A stretch of 64,000 nucleotides of DNA from Asterias rubens (Eukaryota > Echinodermata > Asteroidea > Forcipulatida > Asteriidae). How positions within the stretch are numbered: position 1 is the stretch's first letter; each line of letters opens with the position of its first letter. Location: contig NC_047062.1 of NCBI RefSeq assembly GCF_902459465.1, forward strand, positions 3,970,501 through 4,034,500, in the 5' to 3' direction. The position numbers were made by a program, and so were the translations under genes. A model generated the notes under the pieces. It was not told where the DNA came from. It saw only the letters and a list, made by a program, of their open reading frames with translations, and did not search any database. Shown here piece by piece: positions 34,149-44,216 of the stretch.

Positions 34149-37100
34149 GGAAACTGCACCATGGAAGAAGCCTCCATGGTTGCACCCTCTATCAGTGACT
34201 GAAACGTGCTGCCAATCAAGACTAGATTTTAAAGTACACATAGTAGACAAAACTTCTGTGGACTCTTTACGGCAAATCTTGGAAATAATGATTACACAAT
34301 TATTTTTAATGCCTTATTATACAGTGCTCCAGAGTGGCACGTCTTGATGACAGGTAAAGTTAAAATATTAAGTCAGAATTCTTCAGAAACTCGCAAGGCA
34401 CACAAGGCCTGAAGGCCGCTTCAAGGTGTGGGCTACAATTGTTTTATTCCAGAGGCTGTTGCCACCTACTCCTAGTAAAACAGGGTTACCCCTTTTACAG
34501 TCCATATTTGGGTAGGCGTGAACACATTTGGGAACCAAAGTTATGAAATGCTAATTATATGTTTTTACACTGATTTAAGTGTTGTTGTTAGTATAAGCCG
34601 TTGATATGGAAGTAAAACAATATACAATTGTGTTTCAAGGAAATTAGCTGTTAAAAGCGCTCTCAGGGGGTAAAAAAAGGTCAATTGATTTGCAAGAGTC
34701 CATATGTGGAGTAACTTTGACCTCAATATTTTAAATAGACTGATCCCCTGCCTTTATAACGACAGGCACTGGTCTTACAGGCCCAATGATTCCATTGGAT
34801 AAGTGCAGTGACATAAGCTTACCATATCTGTGCATATTGAGGGCGCTGTTCTGTAAAATCCAAAGAGGTAGTTTACTTGACACGAGTTACAAACATCACT
34901 TGTGTTATTTAACATCGCATTCAGTTAACAAGATAAAATTAGTTGTTTTTTCAAATGGCAAGTGAAAACAATTTTAGTAAAACTTCGAGTAAAATCCAAC
35001 AGACTTTGGACTGAACCAAATCACTTGATGACAGAGTAGGACTTGACCCTGAGACCTCAGGATTAGCATGTTGGGATCCTGCAGGTTGCAGGTTCAATTC
35101 CCGGTTTAGCCAATTTTGTCTTTATCCAACCCAAAACTATTTAAAATTTATCAAATTATTTTCTCTTAGTTGTAAGGGTAAAAAAAACAAGTTTAATAGT
35201 TGGTAAAACACTGCACTAGAATTGCAAAGGTCATGGGTTCGAATCCCAACCGAGTAATATGCCTGATTTTTTTTTACAGAACTCGAGTATACAGTGCTAA
35301 CACTCTCTCATCGGTGTTGTATATGGGTAAAACCAAATTCAATATTCTTTATCCAGATGCAAATTTCCATTTATTAAATTAATATTATTTTCTCTTATGG
35401 TTTATTACTTTATAATTTTTTGCTATGCGACTAGTTGTTCATAAATTTTCCTTAATCATCTTAATTTGTGAGACAGTTCCAATAGACCAATTTAAAAATG
35501 TCAATGAGAAAGTGTCTGAAGATAAAACAAGAGGTGGCACACATACACAGGCATTAAAATTAATGCCTAGGGTAGTTAGACGCGTTACACTGATCACGCT
35601 TTCAGGGTCACCCATGCAATAATATCAATGTTCATGCGATACACTGCTGCCATGCAAACACTACATTTAACAGAAAAACAGTTCACTCATGCAAACGACT
35701 AAGTGTGGCAACACTTGACAGTAATTCTAGGTGAGCATTTGCAGCAAATATTAATTAGAATTAAAGGTCAAGCGTACAAAAGCTTGGCATTGTTAGTAGT
35801 AATGAGTATTTGTATTGGGCCTTTAACAAGATTTAAGCGCTTCACAGTAAACCTAGAATATATAACAGAAGCTAAATAAAAGAGTCAAAGGGGGAGAAAT
35901 CCACCTCATCTCTTCACTTTAGTGCTTCCGTGTGGCATCATTTTTCATGGAATTACCAGAATAATTGTTGCTGTGAAAATATATCTGTTACAAATTAAAT
36001 CTGACTAAACAATGCCAAGAATAAAGACTCTAAAAGAAAGCCCTGTGATTTATTGTTTTTTTAAGGAAATATGAAATTCATTCAGTTAAAGCAAAACTTG
36101 TCTGTGCTTAGCAAGTTTTTATGCTTACAGGCTTTATGAAATTGGGCCCAGTTTGCTAGACCTCTGCTTTGAGTTGCCTAATAATTCTGCCTGATTGGGT
36201 CATCAATAGCAAACTGATTAAAGACAAGTTCTGAACTAAGGAGAATTATAGCAAGTGAACCTGATAACGGCAGATATTGACTTATACAGTGAGTCAAGTT
36301 GCAATACATGATGGTATTTGAAATATCTTAAAACAGTGGCCATGGCCAGGGAATAAACACAAAGCTACAACAATGATAGAAAGGATCAAAGAACTAAAAA
36401 GAACTGTCAAAGAACTTCCATTGTTGTAAGTTCCCTAACAAACTTTATGATACTGAGTGGACAAAATAAAAAATTTGTGAAAATAAAAAAGAAATTGTAA
36501 TATATTTACTTGATACTATAATTTTTTTAAATGCTGCACGTTTTACATGCAGACACCATCTGAGATCATGAATACAACAAAGGCTGTAGGATACCATGCA
36601 CAGATGTTTGAAAACTGAAACAGTACATGGGGATTGAGGGAGAGATTCTAAACCAGGATTGAGAGTCATTGCTGCCCCAAAAAAGCCTGAAACTTGGATA
36701 CAGATCTTTGGAGGTATGTTGCAATGATGGCATTTCCTCCTTTTGATTTAACCCCTAGAGTTATAGTTTCAAGCTACTTCTGGGAACAGCGTCCTCCGCA
36801 CTAGATAAGTAGGTTCAAGAGCAGGGTTTATCTTTATCTGCAGAAGTTTAAGTGTTTTGTTTGTCATAAAAGGCAGACAACACAAATTTCTGAATTCAAA
36901 TAAAAGTCTGGAAGTTCTCCCTATAATAAAGGTTGTTATGGTTGTAACGGTTGTGCTAGCACTATCAGTGTGTCACGGCACGCTGTGTTTGGGGTCCATA
37001 TCTCAGAGGTTTACAGTCACACAGTGAACATCACAACATAATACACACGCAGTTGCACTATCATCATTACAACATCCACTCAACAGACAAGGTACTCATT

Positions 37101-37200
37101 CTCAATGTTTCAAATATGCGGGAAAAAAGGAAATTACACATTTACTGCCAAGGGTGCCTTTACACTGTTGACATACAAAAAAACCTTGGTGTAGCACTGC
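34149..37200. other. gene-free stretch
   Basis: No RAD51B C-terminal exon or other exon recognised. 35030-35110 has a tRNA-like B-box phrase ('ttgcaggttcaattcccggt') and could be another SINE head. Otherwise AT-rich unique DNA. Confidence 0.35.
35195..35372 (+). mobile_element. tRNA-derived SINE family B
   Basis: Head 'tagttggtaaaacactgcac' (A-box region) and 'catgggttcgaatcccaacc' (B-box), followed by 'gagtatacagtgctaacact', 'tatgggtaaaaccaaattca' and 'attctttatccagatgcaaa'. The same chain is seen in part at 2296, 24715, 41693 and 44217. Confidence 0.7.
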
Positions 37201-37204
37201 TATG

Positions 37205-37975
37205 GTAAGATACTCCAACCAGCTTAAACCCATAGCACTTGGAATCACTTTCCGTTACCATTAACCAGAACACCCCCAAAAACAAAACTGGACAAAGTAC
37301 ATGTTGACTAAACACCTACACATCATTTTGCTACGCCAGCTTGCATCCTTAGCCATCAAGCAATATATCAATCAACAATACTTTGCAACATGCTCACAGC
37401 ACAAGTGGGAGGGGGAAATAATAACCTTAAACCCATAGCATTTGGAATCGTTTTTCATTTCCATTAACCAGGGAGCACCCCAAAACAACAAAAACTGACA
37501 AAGTACATGTTGACTATAAACACCTTAAAATGACATTTTACTTTGCCAGCTTGCATCTTCAGACATTAAGCAATATATCAGGCAACAATACTTTGCAACA
37601 GTGACCCCGCTCGACCTCGCATGCTCACAACAAGTGGGAGGGAAAATAATAACCTTAAACCCATAGCACTTGGAATCCCTTTCCATTTCCATAAACCAGA
37701 ACACCCCAAAACAACAAAAATGAACAAAGTACATAATGACTAAACACTTTAACAGGACATCTCACTACGTCAGCTTTACTACATCAAGCAATATATCGAG
37801 CAACAATACTTTGTAAAAGTGACCCCGCTCGACCTTGCATGGTCACAGCACAAATGGGAGAGGAAAATAGCTTTACAACGTCAAGCCATATATTGCACAA
37901 CAATACTTTGTACAGCGACCCTTCTCGACCTTGCATGCTCACAGCATAAGTGGGAGGGGAAAAAAAATACTAAGT
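37205..37975. repeat. tandem repeat, about four units of 205-230 bp (last ones shortened)
   Basis: Each unit carries 'taaacccatagca.ttggaatc' words, 'caaagtacat', 'gcaatatatca', 'caacaatactttg' and 'agtgggagggg'. The last phrase recurs near 37405, 37630, 37848 and 37943, showing the final unit is strongly shortened. Confidence 0.8.
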
Positions 37976-38034
37976 TGACTTATAAAATCACAGTGCTCCA
38001 GATTATCTCTCTTCACTTTTTGAAATCCATTACT

Positions 38035-38320
38035 GCCCGTAGTCCTTTCGAAGCTATGATGCCATCTCCCTTGATGTGAACAAGTCACCCAAACTAGCTG
38101 GTGAGAGAGCTTTTTCCACTTCTGCCTCCTGCCTATAGAACTGTCTTCCTGTCCCCATTAAAAAACACTCAGACTGTTCTGTCCTTCAAAAAAGGGTCTC
38201 AAACTTACCTGTTCTCCAGTCTACAGCTGGTTGTCACCATCACTTTGGTCTTTCTTTTCTCCTTATAAGCGCCTTGCATCCTTTGGTAATTCGTCGCTAT
38301 ATAAATCCAGTTATTATTAC
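38035..38320 (+). mobile_element. LINE 3' end (L2/CR1-type), antisense, abutting RAD51B exon 6
   Basis: Plus-strand translation keeps GERAFSTSASC and a LPVPIK-like remnant of the RT C-terminal tail, broken by frameshifts. The 3' region has 'taagcgccttgcatc' and 'cgtcgctatataaatccag' before a TTATTATTA tail at 38311-38319. The tail stops two bases from the donor hexamer of exon 6 (38322-38327). Confidence 0.7.
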
Positions 38321-38327
38321 GACTTAC

Positions 38328-38511
38328 CGGGATTGAGAAGGACTCTGCGAGGTACTTGAGGATTGCGGCTTGCTTGGATAACAGGTTGGTTCTCGCTGCC
38401 AAGTTACTCAGATGACTACTGTCAAACTCCTTACGTACGAGTGATGCCACCGAGTCTAAGATGATGAGACGGATGCCTTTTGTGATGAGCTCCTCTTCAA
38501 GATGCTGCAAT
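38328..38511 (-). CDS. RAD51B: RAD51B coding exon 6
   Basis: 184 nt, acceptor 'ctttctag' at its high end, donor GTAAGT at 38327-38322, entry in phase 2 and exit in phase 0. It encodes protein residues 192-252, starting LQHLEEELITKGIRLIILDS. LIILD at 206-210 is the Walker B strand that coordinates magnesium in the RecA/RAD51 ATPase core. The stretch after it (VRKEFD ... LAARTNLL ... LKYLAESFSIP) matches the order and spacing known for RAD51B. This is the last exon I can place; the family continues for about 100 further residues. Confidence 0.92.
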
Positions 38512-38527
38512 CTAGAAAGAGAGAAAC

Positions 38528-38807
38528 ACAGTGGGTCCAGTGGTTAGACTGCATGACTTGCAATCAAAAAGTTGTGAGTTCAAATCCTACCTAGTTAACC
38601 ATTGGCAAATAGTTAGGCTGCTGGACTTGCATCCACAAAGTTGTGGGTCCAAATCCTATCAAGCTAACTGAGGTCAGGTCAATATGACTGCACGACTTAC
38701 AATCAAAAGGTTGTGGGTTCAAATCCTAACAAGCTAACCGTAGTCAAGTAGCTAGACTGCACGACTTGCAACCAAAAGGTTGTGGGTTCAAACCTAACAA
38801 GCTAATC
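38528..38807 (+). repeat. diverged left-edge units of the tRNA-like array
   Basis: About four units with 68-74 bp spacing (unit boundaries near 38599, 38670 and 38740). They share 'agactgcatgacttgcaatc' and 'gttgtgggttcaaatcctaa' with the main array but differ by many substitutions and small indels. The first unit starts within about 20 bp of the exon 6 splice acceptor. Confidence 0.85.
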
Positions 38808-40829
38808 GTAGTCCAGTGGCTAGACTGCAGAACTTGCGATCACAAGGTTGTGGGTTCAAACCTAACAAGCTAATCGTAGTCCAGTGGCTAGACTGCAGAA
38901 CTTGCGATCACAAGGTTGTGGGTTCAAACCTAACAAGCTAATCGTAGTCCAGTGGCTAGACTGCAGAACTTGCGATCACAAGGTTGTGGGTTCAAACCTA
39001 ACAAGCTAATCGTAGTCCAGTGGCTAGACTGCAGAACTTGCGATCACAAGGTTGTGGGTTCAAACCTAACAAGCTAATCGTAGTCCAGTGGCTAGACTGC
39101 AGAACTTGCGATCACAAGGTTGTGGGTTCAAACCTAACAAGCTAATCGTAGTCCAGTGGCTAGACTGCAGAACTTGCGATCACAAGGTTGTGGGTTCAAA
39201 CCTAACAAGCTAATCGTAGTCCAGTGGCTAGACTGCAGAACTTGCGATCACAAGGTTGTGGGTTCAAACCTAACAAGCTAATCGTAGTCCAGTGGCTAGA
39301 CTGCAGAACTTGCGATCACAAGGTTGTGGGTTCAAACCTAACAAGCTAATCGTAGTCCAGTGGCTAGACTGCAGAACTTGCGATCACAAGGTTGTGGGTT
39401 CAAACCTAACAAGCTAATCGTAGTCCAGTGGCTAGACTGCAGAACTTGCGATCACAAGGTTGTGGGTTCAAACCTAACAAGCTAATCGTAGTCCAGTGGC
39501 TAGACTGCAGAACTTGCGATCACAAGGTTGTGGGTTCAAACCTAACAAGCTAATCGTAGTCCAGTGGCTAGACTGCAGAACTTGCGATCACAAGGTTGTG
39601 GGTTCAAACCTAACAAGCTAATCGTAGTCCAGTGGCTAGACTGCAGAACTTGCGATCACAAGGTTGTGGGTTCAAACCTAACAAGCTAATCGTAGTCCAG
39701 TGGCTAGACTGCAGAACTTGCGATCACAAGGTTGTGGGTTCAAACCTAACAAGCTAATCGTAGTCCAGTGGCTAGACTGCAGAACTTGCGATCACAAGGT
39801 TGTGGGTTCAAACCTAACAAGCTAATCGTAGTCCAGTGGCTAGACTGCAGAACTTGCGATCACAAGGTTGTGGGTTCAAACCTAACAAGCTAATCGTAGT
39901 CCAGTGGCTAGACTGCAGAACTTGCGATCACAAGGTTGTGGGTTCAAACCTAACAAGCTAATCGTAGTCCAGTGGCTAGACTGCAGAACTTGCGATCACA
40001 AGGTTGTGGGTTCAAACCTAACAAGCTAATCGTAGTCCAGTGGCTAGACTGCAGAACTTGCGATCACAAGGTTGTGGGTTCAAACCTAACAAGCTAATCG
40101 TAGTCCAGTGGCTAGACTGCAGAACTTGCGATCACAAGGTTGTGGGTTCAAACCTAACAAGCTAATCGTAGTCCAGTGGCTAGACTGCAGAACTTGCGAT
40201 CACAAGGTTGTGGGTTCAAACCTAACAAGCTAATCGTAGTCCAGTGGCTAGACTGCAGAACTTGCGATCACAAGGTTGTGGGTTCAAACCTAACAAGCTA
40301 ATCGTAGTCCAGTGGCTAGACTGCAGAACTTGCGATCACAAGGTTGTGGGTTCAAACCTAACAAGCTAATCGTAGTCCAGTGGCTAGACTGCAGAACTTG
40401 CGATCACAAGGTTGTGGGTTCAAACCTAACAAGCTAATCGTAGTCCAGTGGCTAGACTGCAGAACTTGCGATCACAAGGTTGTGGGTTCAAACCTAACAA
40501 GCTAATCGTAGTCCAGTGGCTAGACTGCAGAACTTGCGATCACAAGGTTGTGGGTTCAAACCTAACAAGCTAATCGTAGTCCAGTGGCTAGACTGCAGAA
40601 CTTGCGATCACAAGGTTGTGGGTTCAAACCTAACAAGCTAATCGTAGTCCAGTGGCTAGACTGCAGAACTTGCGATCACAAGGTTGTGGGTTCAAACCTA
40701 ACAAGCTAATCGTAGTCCAGTGGCTAGACTGCAGAACTTGCGATCACAAGGTTGTGGGTTCAAACCTAACAAGCTAATCGTAGTCCAGTGGCTAGACTGC
40801 AGAACTTGCGATCACAAGGTTGTGGGTTC
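38808..40829 (+). repeat. tandem array of a 68-bp tRNA-like unit, 29 full identical copies plus one partial
   Basis: The start phrase GTAGTCCAGTGGCTAGACTG occurs at 38808 and then every 68 bp to 40780; 40780 minus 38808 equals 29 x 68. The last unit stops matching after 40829. I saw no substitution among these units. Each contains TAGTCCAGTGG (A-box-like), GTC/GAC able to form a D-stem, and GTGGGTTCAAACC (B-box and T-arm like), about 45 bp apart. The anticodon arm is poor; CTTG/CAAG gives a short stem. There are no four consecutive Ts in the unit. The array lies in RAD51B intron 5, antisense to the gene. Known: A and B boxes are the internal Pol III promoter bound by TFIIIC. Inferred: any transcription. 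Confidence 0.95.
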
Positions 40830-40888
40830 TCGTCCTTCCAAGCCTACCGCTGAGTATTGTGATCTAAATTATGGCTGAAATATAGCAC

Positions 40889-41470
40889 TTAAAGTCACCT
40901 GGAAGTGGTATTTTTTCAAAATAAAGCTTTTGTCACTAATATAGGTGTTTTGATGAGTGGAATGTGAATAAACAGTTAGCTAAGGTTTTAAAAAATCAGT
41001 TCTTATGTTATTTACAAATTTAAGAGTAGACCCTGACCCGAGAGGGCGCTGTTCGTGACGTCAATCGAGGCAGACTTTGCCTGTAATGCGTAGAGTAAAC
41101 ACAATTGCAAAGTACATGTACGGACCAAATTGTGAGTTTGTACGTTTCAAAAAACATTTTTTTTGTTTTTTTCCGGCAATGCCGACCAGGTGTATTGCTG
41201 CTGAATGCAGAAAAACACTTTTTGAAATGTACCAACTCACGACTTGGACGTACATGTACTTTGCACGTGTTTACTATACGCATTGCAGGCAAAGTCTGCC
41301 TCGATTGACGTCACAAAAGGGGTAGGCGGAGTCAGCCCCCCAAACAACTTTATATATTTTTTAAACATATAAATCGGACAAACAATTACTTAAAAAATTG
41401 TTTTATTGTTCGTAAGCATATACTCTTATGTTTGAAAGAAAAAAAATTCTATTTCCAGGTGACTTTAAGC
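40889..41470. mobile_element. TTAA-type palindromic element with THAP-like peptide start
   Basis: Outer ends CTTAAAGTCACCTGGAAGTG and ...TTTCCAGGTGACTTTAAG are inverted. Inside, a second inverted pair spans 41057-41125 and 41250-41314 (GTGACGTCAATCGAGGCAGA against its complement). In the centre, plus strand 41179-41208 encodes MPTRCIAAEC, the shape of a THAP zinc-finger start (Cys-x4-Cys). The frame does not continue as a THAP domain. THAP domains are known in P-type and reported in Kolobok-type transposases, so descent from such an element is plausible. Confidence 0.65.
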
Positions 41471-41644
41471 ACTGATGTCATCCGCGCCTTGATAGGTAAA
41501 CCAATGACGAAACAATGAACATGTACAGATTTGTACAGGATTGGACAGCTATGCAAGGTTGCCCTAAAATGACGCCAAATTCACAAAGGCTTTATGAACA
41601 TTGATGTTATTTTTGCACCCGGGATAAAGAATAAAATTTGATTT

Positions 41645-41690
41645 TAACCATACACGGTTGAGTATTTTAATACTCAATCGTGTATGGAAA
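41645..41690. repeat. short hairpin
   Basis: CCATACACGGTTGAGTATT pairs with AATACTCAATCGTGTATGG with one mismatch and almost no loop. It lies between a 'cccgggataaagaataaaat' SINE-like tail and the SINE head at 41693. Confidence 0.8.
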
Positions 41691-41692
41691 AC

Positions 41693-41880
41693 CACTTTAT
41701 ACTAATTACTTTCCAGAGTTCTGTGAAAAAAAGTCTAGCAATGCAAAGGTCATGGGTTTGTATCCAACCCGAGTGATTTGCGAGTGGTTTGTCAAACAAA
41801 TTATATATGAAAGTGATGGCAAAAAAAAGACATCCTTCCACCATGCAAAGTTTCAAATCCTACAGGTTAAACCTTTAATG
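41693..41880 (+). repeat. tRNA-derived SINE family B, head
   Basis: 'gtctagcaatgcaaaggtca' followed by 'tgggtttgtatccaacccga' matches the head at 35210-35255 with decay in the B-box. Confidence 0.5.
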
Positions 41881-42023
41881 TAAAGGTAGGAGCGAACATG
41901 CAGACTGTAATCACTCAGTGAAAACTGACTTTTTATTTTTCAATATAAACACTTTTCTAAGCAGTGAATCTTGGTGACAGCTTACATCAATCTTAGGGTC
42001 GAAGGTCATAGGGGGGGGCTCAC

Positions 42024-42143
42024 CTTGAAAGGAGGCTGGAACACGTCGACTCCAGGTAGATGTGAACTCTACTCGTGAGAGATACAAAACTTGCGTCCTG
42101 ATTGAAATGATTTGGGAATCTGCAGCGGGCTACTTCAACAAGT
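42024..42143 (-). CDS. RAD51B: RAD51B coding exon 5
   Basis: 120 nt between acceptor 'ttaactgcag' and donor GTGAGC. It enters with one base completing an Arg codon and leaves with two bases. It encodes LVEVARCRFPNHFNQDASFV and then SLTSRVHIYLESTCSSLLS. The family pattern 'LVEIA..RFP..F' and 'KVH.Y.E.T' is kept, the latter as RVHIYLEST. Part of the ATPase core between Walker A and Walker B. Confidence 0.9.
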
Positions 42144-42198
42144 CTGCAGTTAAGAGAGAAAAAAAAAATGCTTATATTAGAGTTTTATCACAATTGTG

Positions 42199-42577
42199 TT
42201 AAAGACACTGGACACTATCGGTAATTGTCAAAGACCAGTCTTCTCACTTGGTGTATCTCAACATATGCAAAAAATAACAAACCTGTAAAAATTTGAGCTC
42301 AATTGGTCATCAAAGCTGCGAGACAATAATGAAAGAAAAAACACCCTTGTCACACGAAGGTGTGTGCTTTCAGATGCTTGATTTCAAAATTCTAAAGTCG
42401 AGGTCTTGAAATCAAATTCGTGGAAAATTACTTCTTTCTCGAAAACTACATCACTTCAGAGGGAGCCGTTTCTCACAATGTTTTATACTGTCATCCTCTA
42501 CCCATTACTCGTTACCAAGTAAGGTTTTATGCTAATAATTATTTCAAGTAATTACCAATAGTGTCCACTGCCTTTAA
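42199..42577 (-). mobile_element. MITE family 1 in RAD51B intron 4
   Basis: TTAAAGACACTGGACACTAT to ATAGTGTCCACTGCCTTTAA, 379 bp, well preserved. It lies 55 bp upstream (in gene sense) of the exon 5 acceptor. Confidence 0.85.
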
Positions 42578-42844
42578 GAGAACCTATAAGATATTCTGCA
42601 AACTAGATCTTTGCAATATCACTTTTAAGATGTTCAAGTTTGAAAATCCTAGTTATGAAGTCCAAATTCACGGGGCTGCTTCTATTGACCAATGTTGTAG
42701 CTTACTGTGCCAATTTCATACTGTTCTGCTATCTGTTAGCAAGGGAAAAGGCAAGCTAACCTTCTGGTGCTTACTGTAGGCAAACTATTGACGTAACAAT
42801 GTAACTCCACAGAGAACATGCAAGCTGGACACCTCTTCTTTTTG

Positions 42845-43075
42845 CTAACCTGCTTACACTTGGGCAAATTTTTAGGGTAGTGTTGACCCCCTACTCTTCC
42901 ACGACAATCCTAACAATCCTAGTACGCAGAACCTACAGCTTAATGTCAAATCCAAATGACAAAGCAATAATGGTTAAGTGTCTTGTTTAAGAACACAAGT
43001 GCCTCAACTGGGACTCTAACCCACAGTTTGAGTCTAGCACTTTAACAGCTCTGCCACAACACACCAAAATGGAAC
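42845..43075 (-). repeat. tRNA-derived SINE, decayed head and body, RAD51B intron 4
   Basis: Minus strand: 'ggtgtgttgtggcagagctg' and 'ctgtgggttagagtcccagt' are decayed A-box and B-box regions. They are followed by 'cttgtgttcttaaacaagac' and 'acttaacc', close to the conserved central phrase of Deu-type SINEs ('ttgagcaagacacttaac'). Confidence 0.55.
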
Positions 43076-43101
43076 AGTTAATGTATTTTAAGGAAAACTA
43101 C

Positions 43102-43238
43102 CTCTCTGCAGTGAATGCGGACTCTGTGTCGATGTAAGCCACTGCCCCGTCTAGGCCTCCCATAGCTCTGGGTAGAGTAGCTAACAGCGCCAGCATGATA
43201 CAGAATTGTGTCTTGCCACATCCGGGTGGGCCAGCAAT
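43102..43238 (-). CDS. RAD51B: RAD51B coding exon 4 (Walker A)
   Basis: 137 nt between acceptor 'catatttcag' and donor GTAGTT, phase 0 in and phase 2 out. It encodes IAGPPGCGKTQFCIMLALLA, then TLPRAMGGLDGAVAYIDTES, then AFTAE plus a split Arg. GPPGCGKT at protein residues 108-115 is the Walker A loop that binds ATP phosphate. YIDTES matches the conserved 'YIDTE' segment of RAD51 paralogs. With exons 3, 5 and 6 this gives a contiguous RecA-type core. Confidence 0.95.
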
Positions 43239-43516
43239 CTGAAATATGAACATCAAAAGGAAACAGCCAAATCATTACACTTGGATGAAAACGTCAACAC
43301 ATGGATACCTCACCATGCAATGTCCAAATCATATATAACGTCAACACAATTACAATCTTCGATACAACATTTGTGGTAAATTTTCCTCTTCAATATTAAC
43401 ACATTGATAACATCAAATATTCAACCACTGACAATTGCTTTACAAGGTTAAAGATATTGAAAAGTTGAACAAGCCCGACTCTACTCTACAAGAAAGAGCT
43501 AAAATGGAGTCGATAT

Positions 43517-43738
43517 TCATTCATTCATTTCATTCAGTTGATGCAGAGCATCGGATGAGGGCAAACACGTTGGTCCTCCATTGCTGTACGCAGCTCTTCC
43601 CGACACAGTCCAGAGTCCCGGCACAAGGTGTCCACATAGGTGGTTTGTGGTCTGCCTCGGGAACAGTGACCTTGAGTAGGGGCCCAAAGCACAAGCTTGC
43701 TCACTGCCAGCTCAGCATGTCTGAGACAGTGACCTGCT
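43517..43738 (-). mobile_element. LINE 3' end with 9-bp target-site duplication, RAD51B intron 3
   Basis: AGTCGATAT occurs at 43508-43516 and 43739-43747. Between them the minus strand encodes the terminal part of a retrotransposon polyprotein (LAGHCLRHAEL, RGRPQTTYVDTLCRDSGL, EELRTAMEDQRV, then a stop) and ends in GAAT-repeat tail. The same family gave the 83-bp insertion at 11172. The frame is intact to the stop, so the insertion may be fairly young. Confidence 0.85.
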
Positions 43739-44076
43739 AGTCGATATATAGGATTCAACACTTTGCATGGTGGAAATATGATATGGAAAGGTTTGCTGTA
43801 ACACCATGTACTGACTATCTCAATATGAGTAGGGGTGGTTCTCAGAAGAACTGTTGGTTTCAGTTGACATTTCGATCAGTATGCTCTTATCGTCTTCTGG
43901 AAAAAGCATTCCCATCATGAAGTCTTAAAAATTCATCCACTGTCTTCAAAGTTATTTATGTCAGTATTGATTGTGGTTATATTCTTCTTCAGGGTCCATT
44001 GTACGCCAGATATTTAAATATTTTTATCACAGGGTACACAAACAAAAACAAAACATAAGAAATGACCTAAGCTGAC

Positions 44077-44193
44077 CTCTGTGATTGTACCAGCTGGTAA
44101 CCCTCCATGTAGGACATCGTCGAGTTGTCTCAGAGATGTCTGGAAGAATGCAGGACACTCGTCTTCATTTGTTCTAGTGAGCATGCTCAACGC
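44077..44193 (-). CDS. RAD51B: RAD51B coding exon 3
   Basis: 117 nt, exactly 39 codons, acceptor 'ttctcctgcag', donor GTCAGC, phase 0 on both sides. It encodes ALSMLTRTNEDECPAFFQTS and then LRQLDDVLHGGLPAGTITE. 'LD..LHGG...G..TEI' is the hallmark linker before Walker A in RAD51-family proteins. Confidence 0.93.
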
Positions 44194-44216
44194 CTGCAGG
44201 AGAAACAACACACTCT

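Noticed and set aside
38528..40829. Array of functional tRNA genes
   Set aside because: A-box and B-box words are present, but the acceptor stem and anticodon arm do not pair well, so I call the units tRNA-like and not tRNA genes.
38528..40829. CRISPR array
   Set aside because: The whole 68-bp unit is repeated without unique spacers, and the context is a eukaryotic intron.
41020..41325. Overlapping 64-90 codon ORFs on both strands
   Set aside because: They arise from the palindromic structure of the TTAA element at 40889-41470; only the short THAP-like start was kept as an observation.
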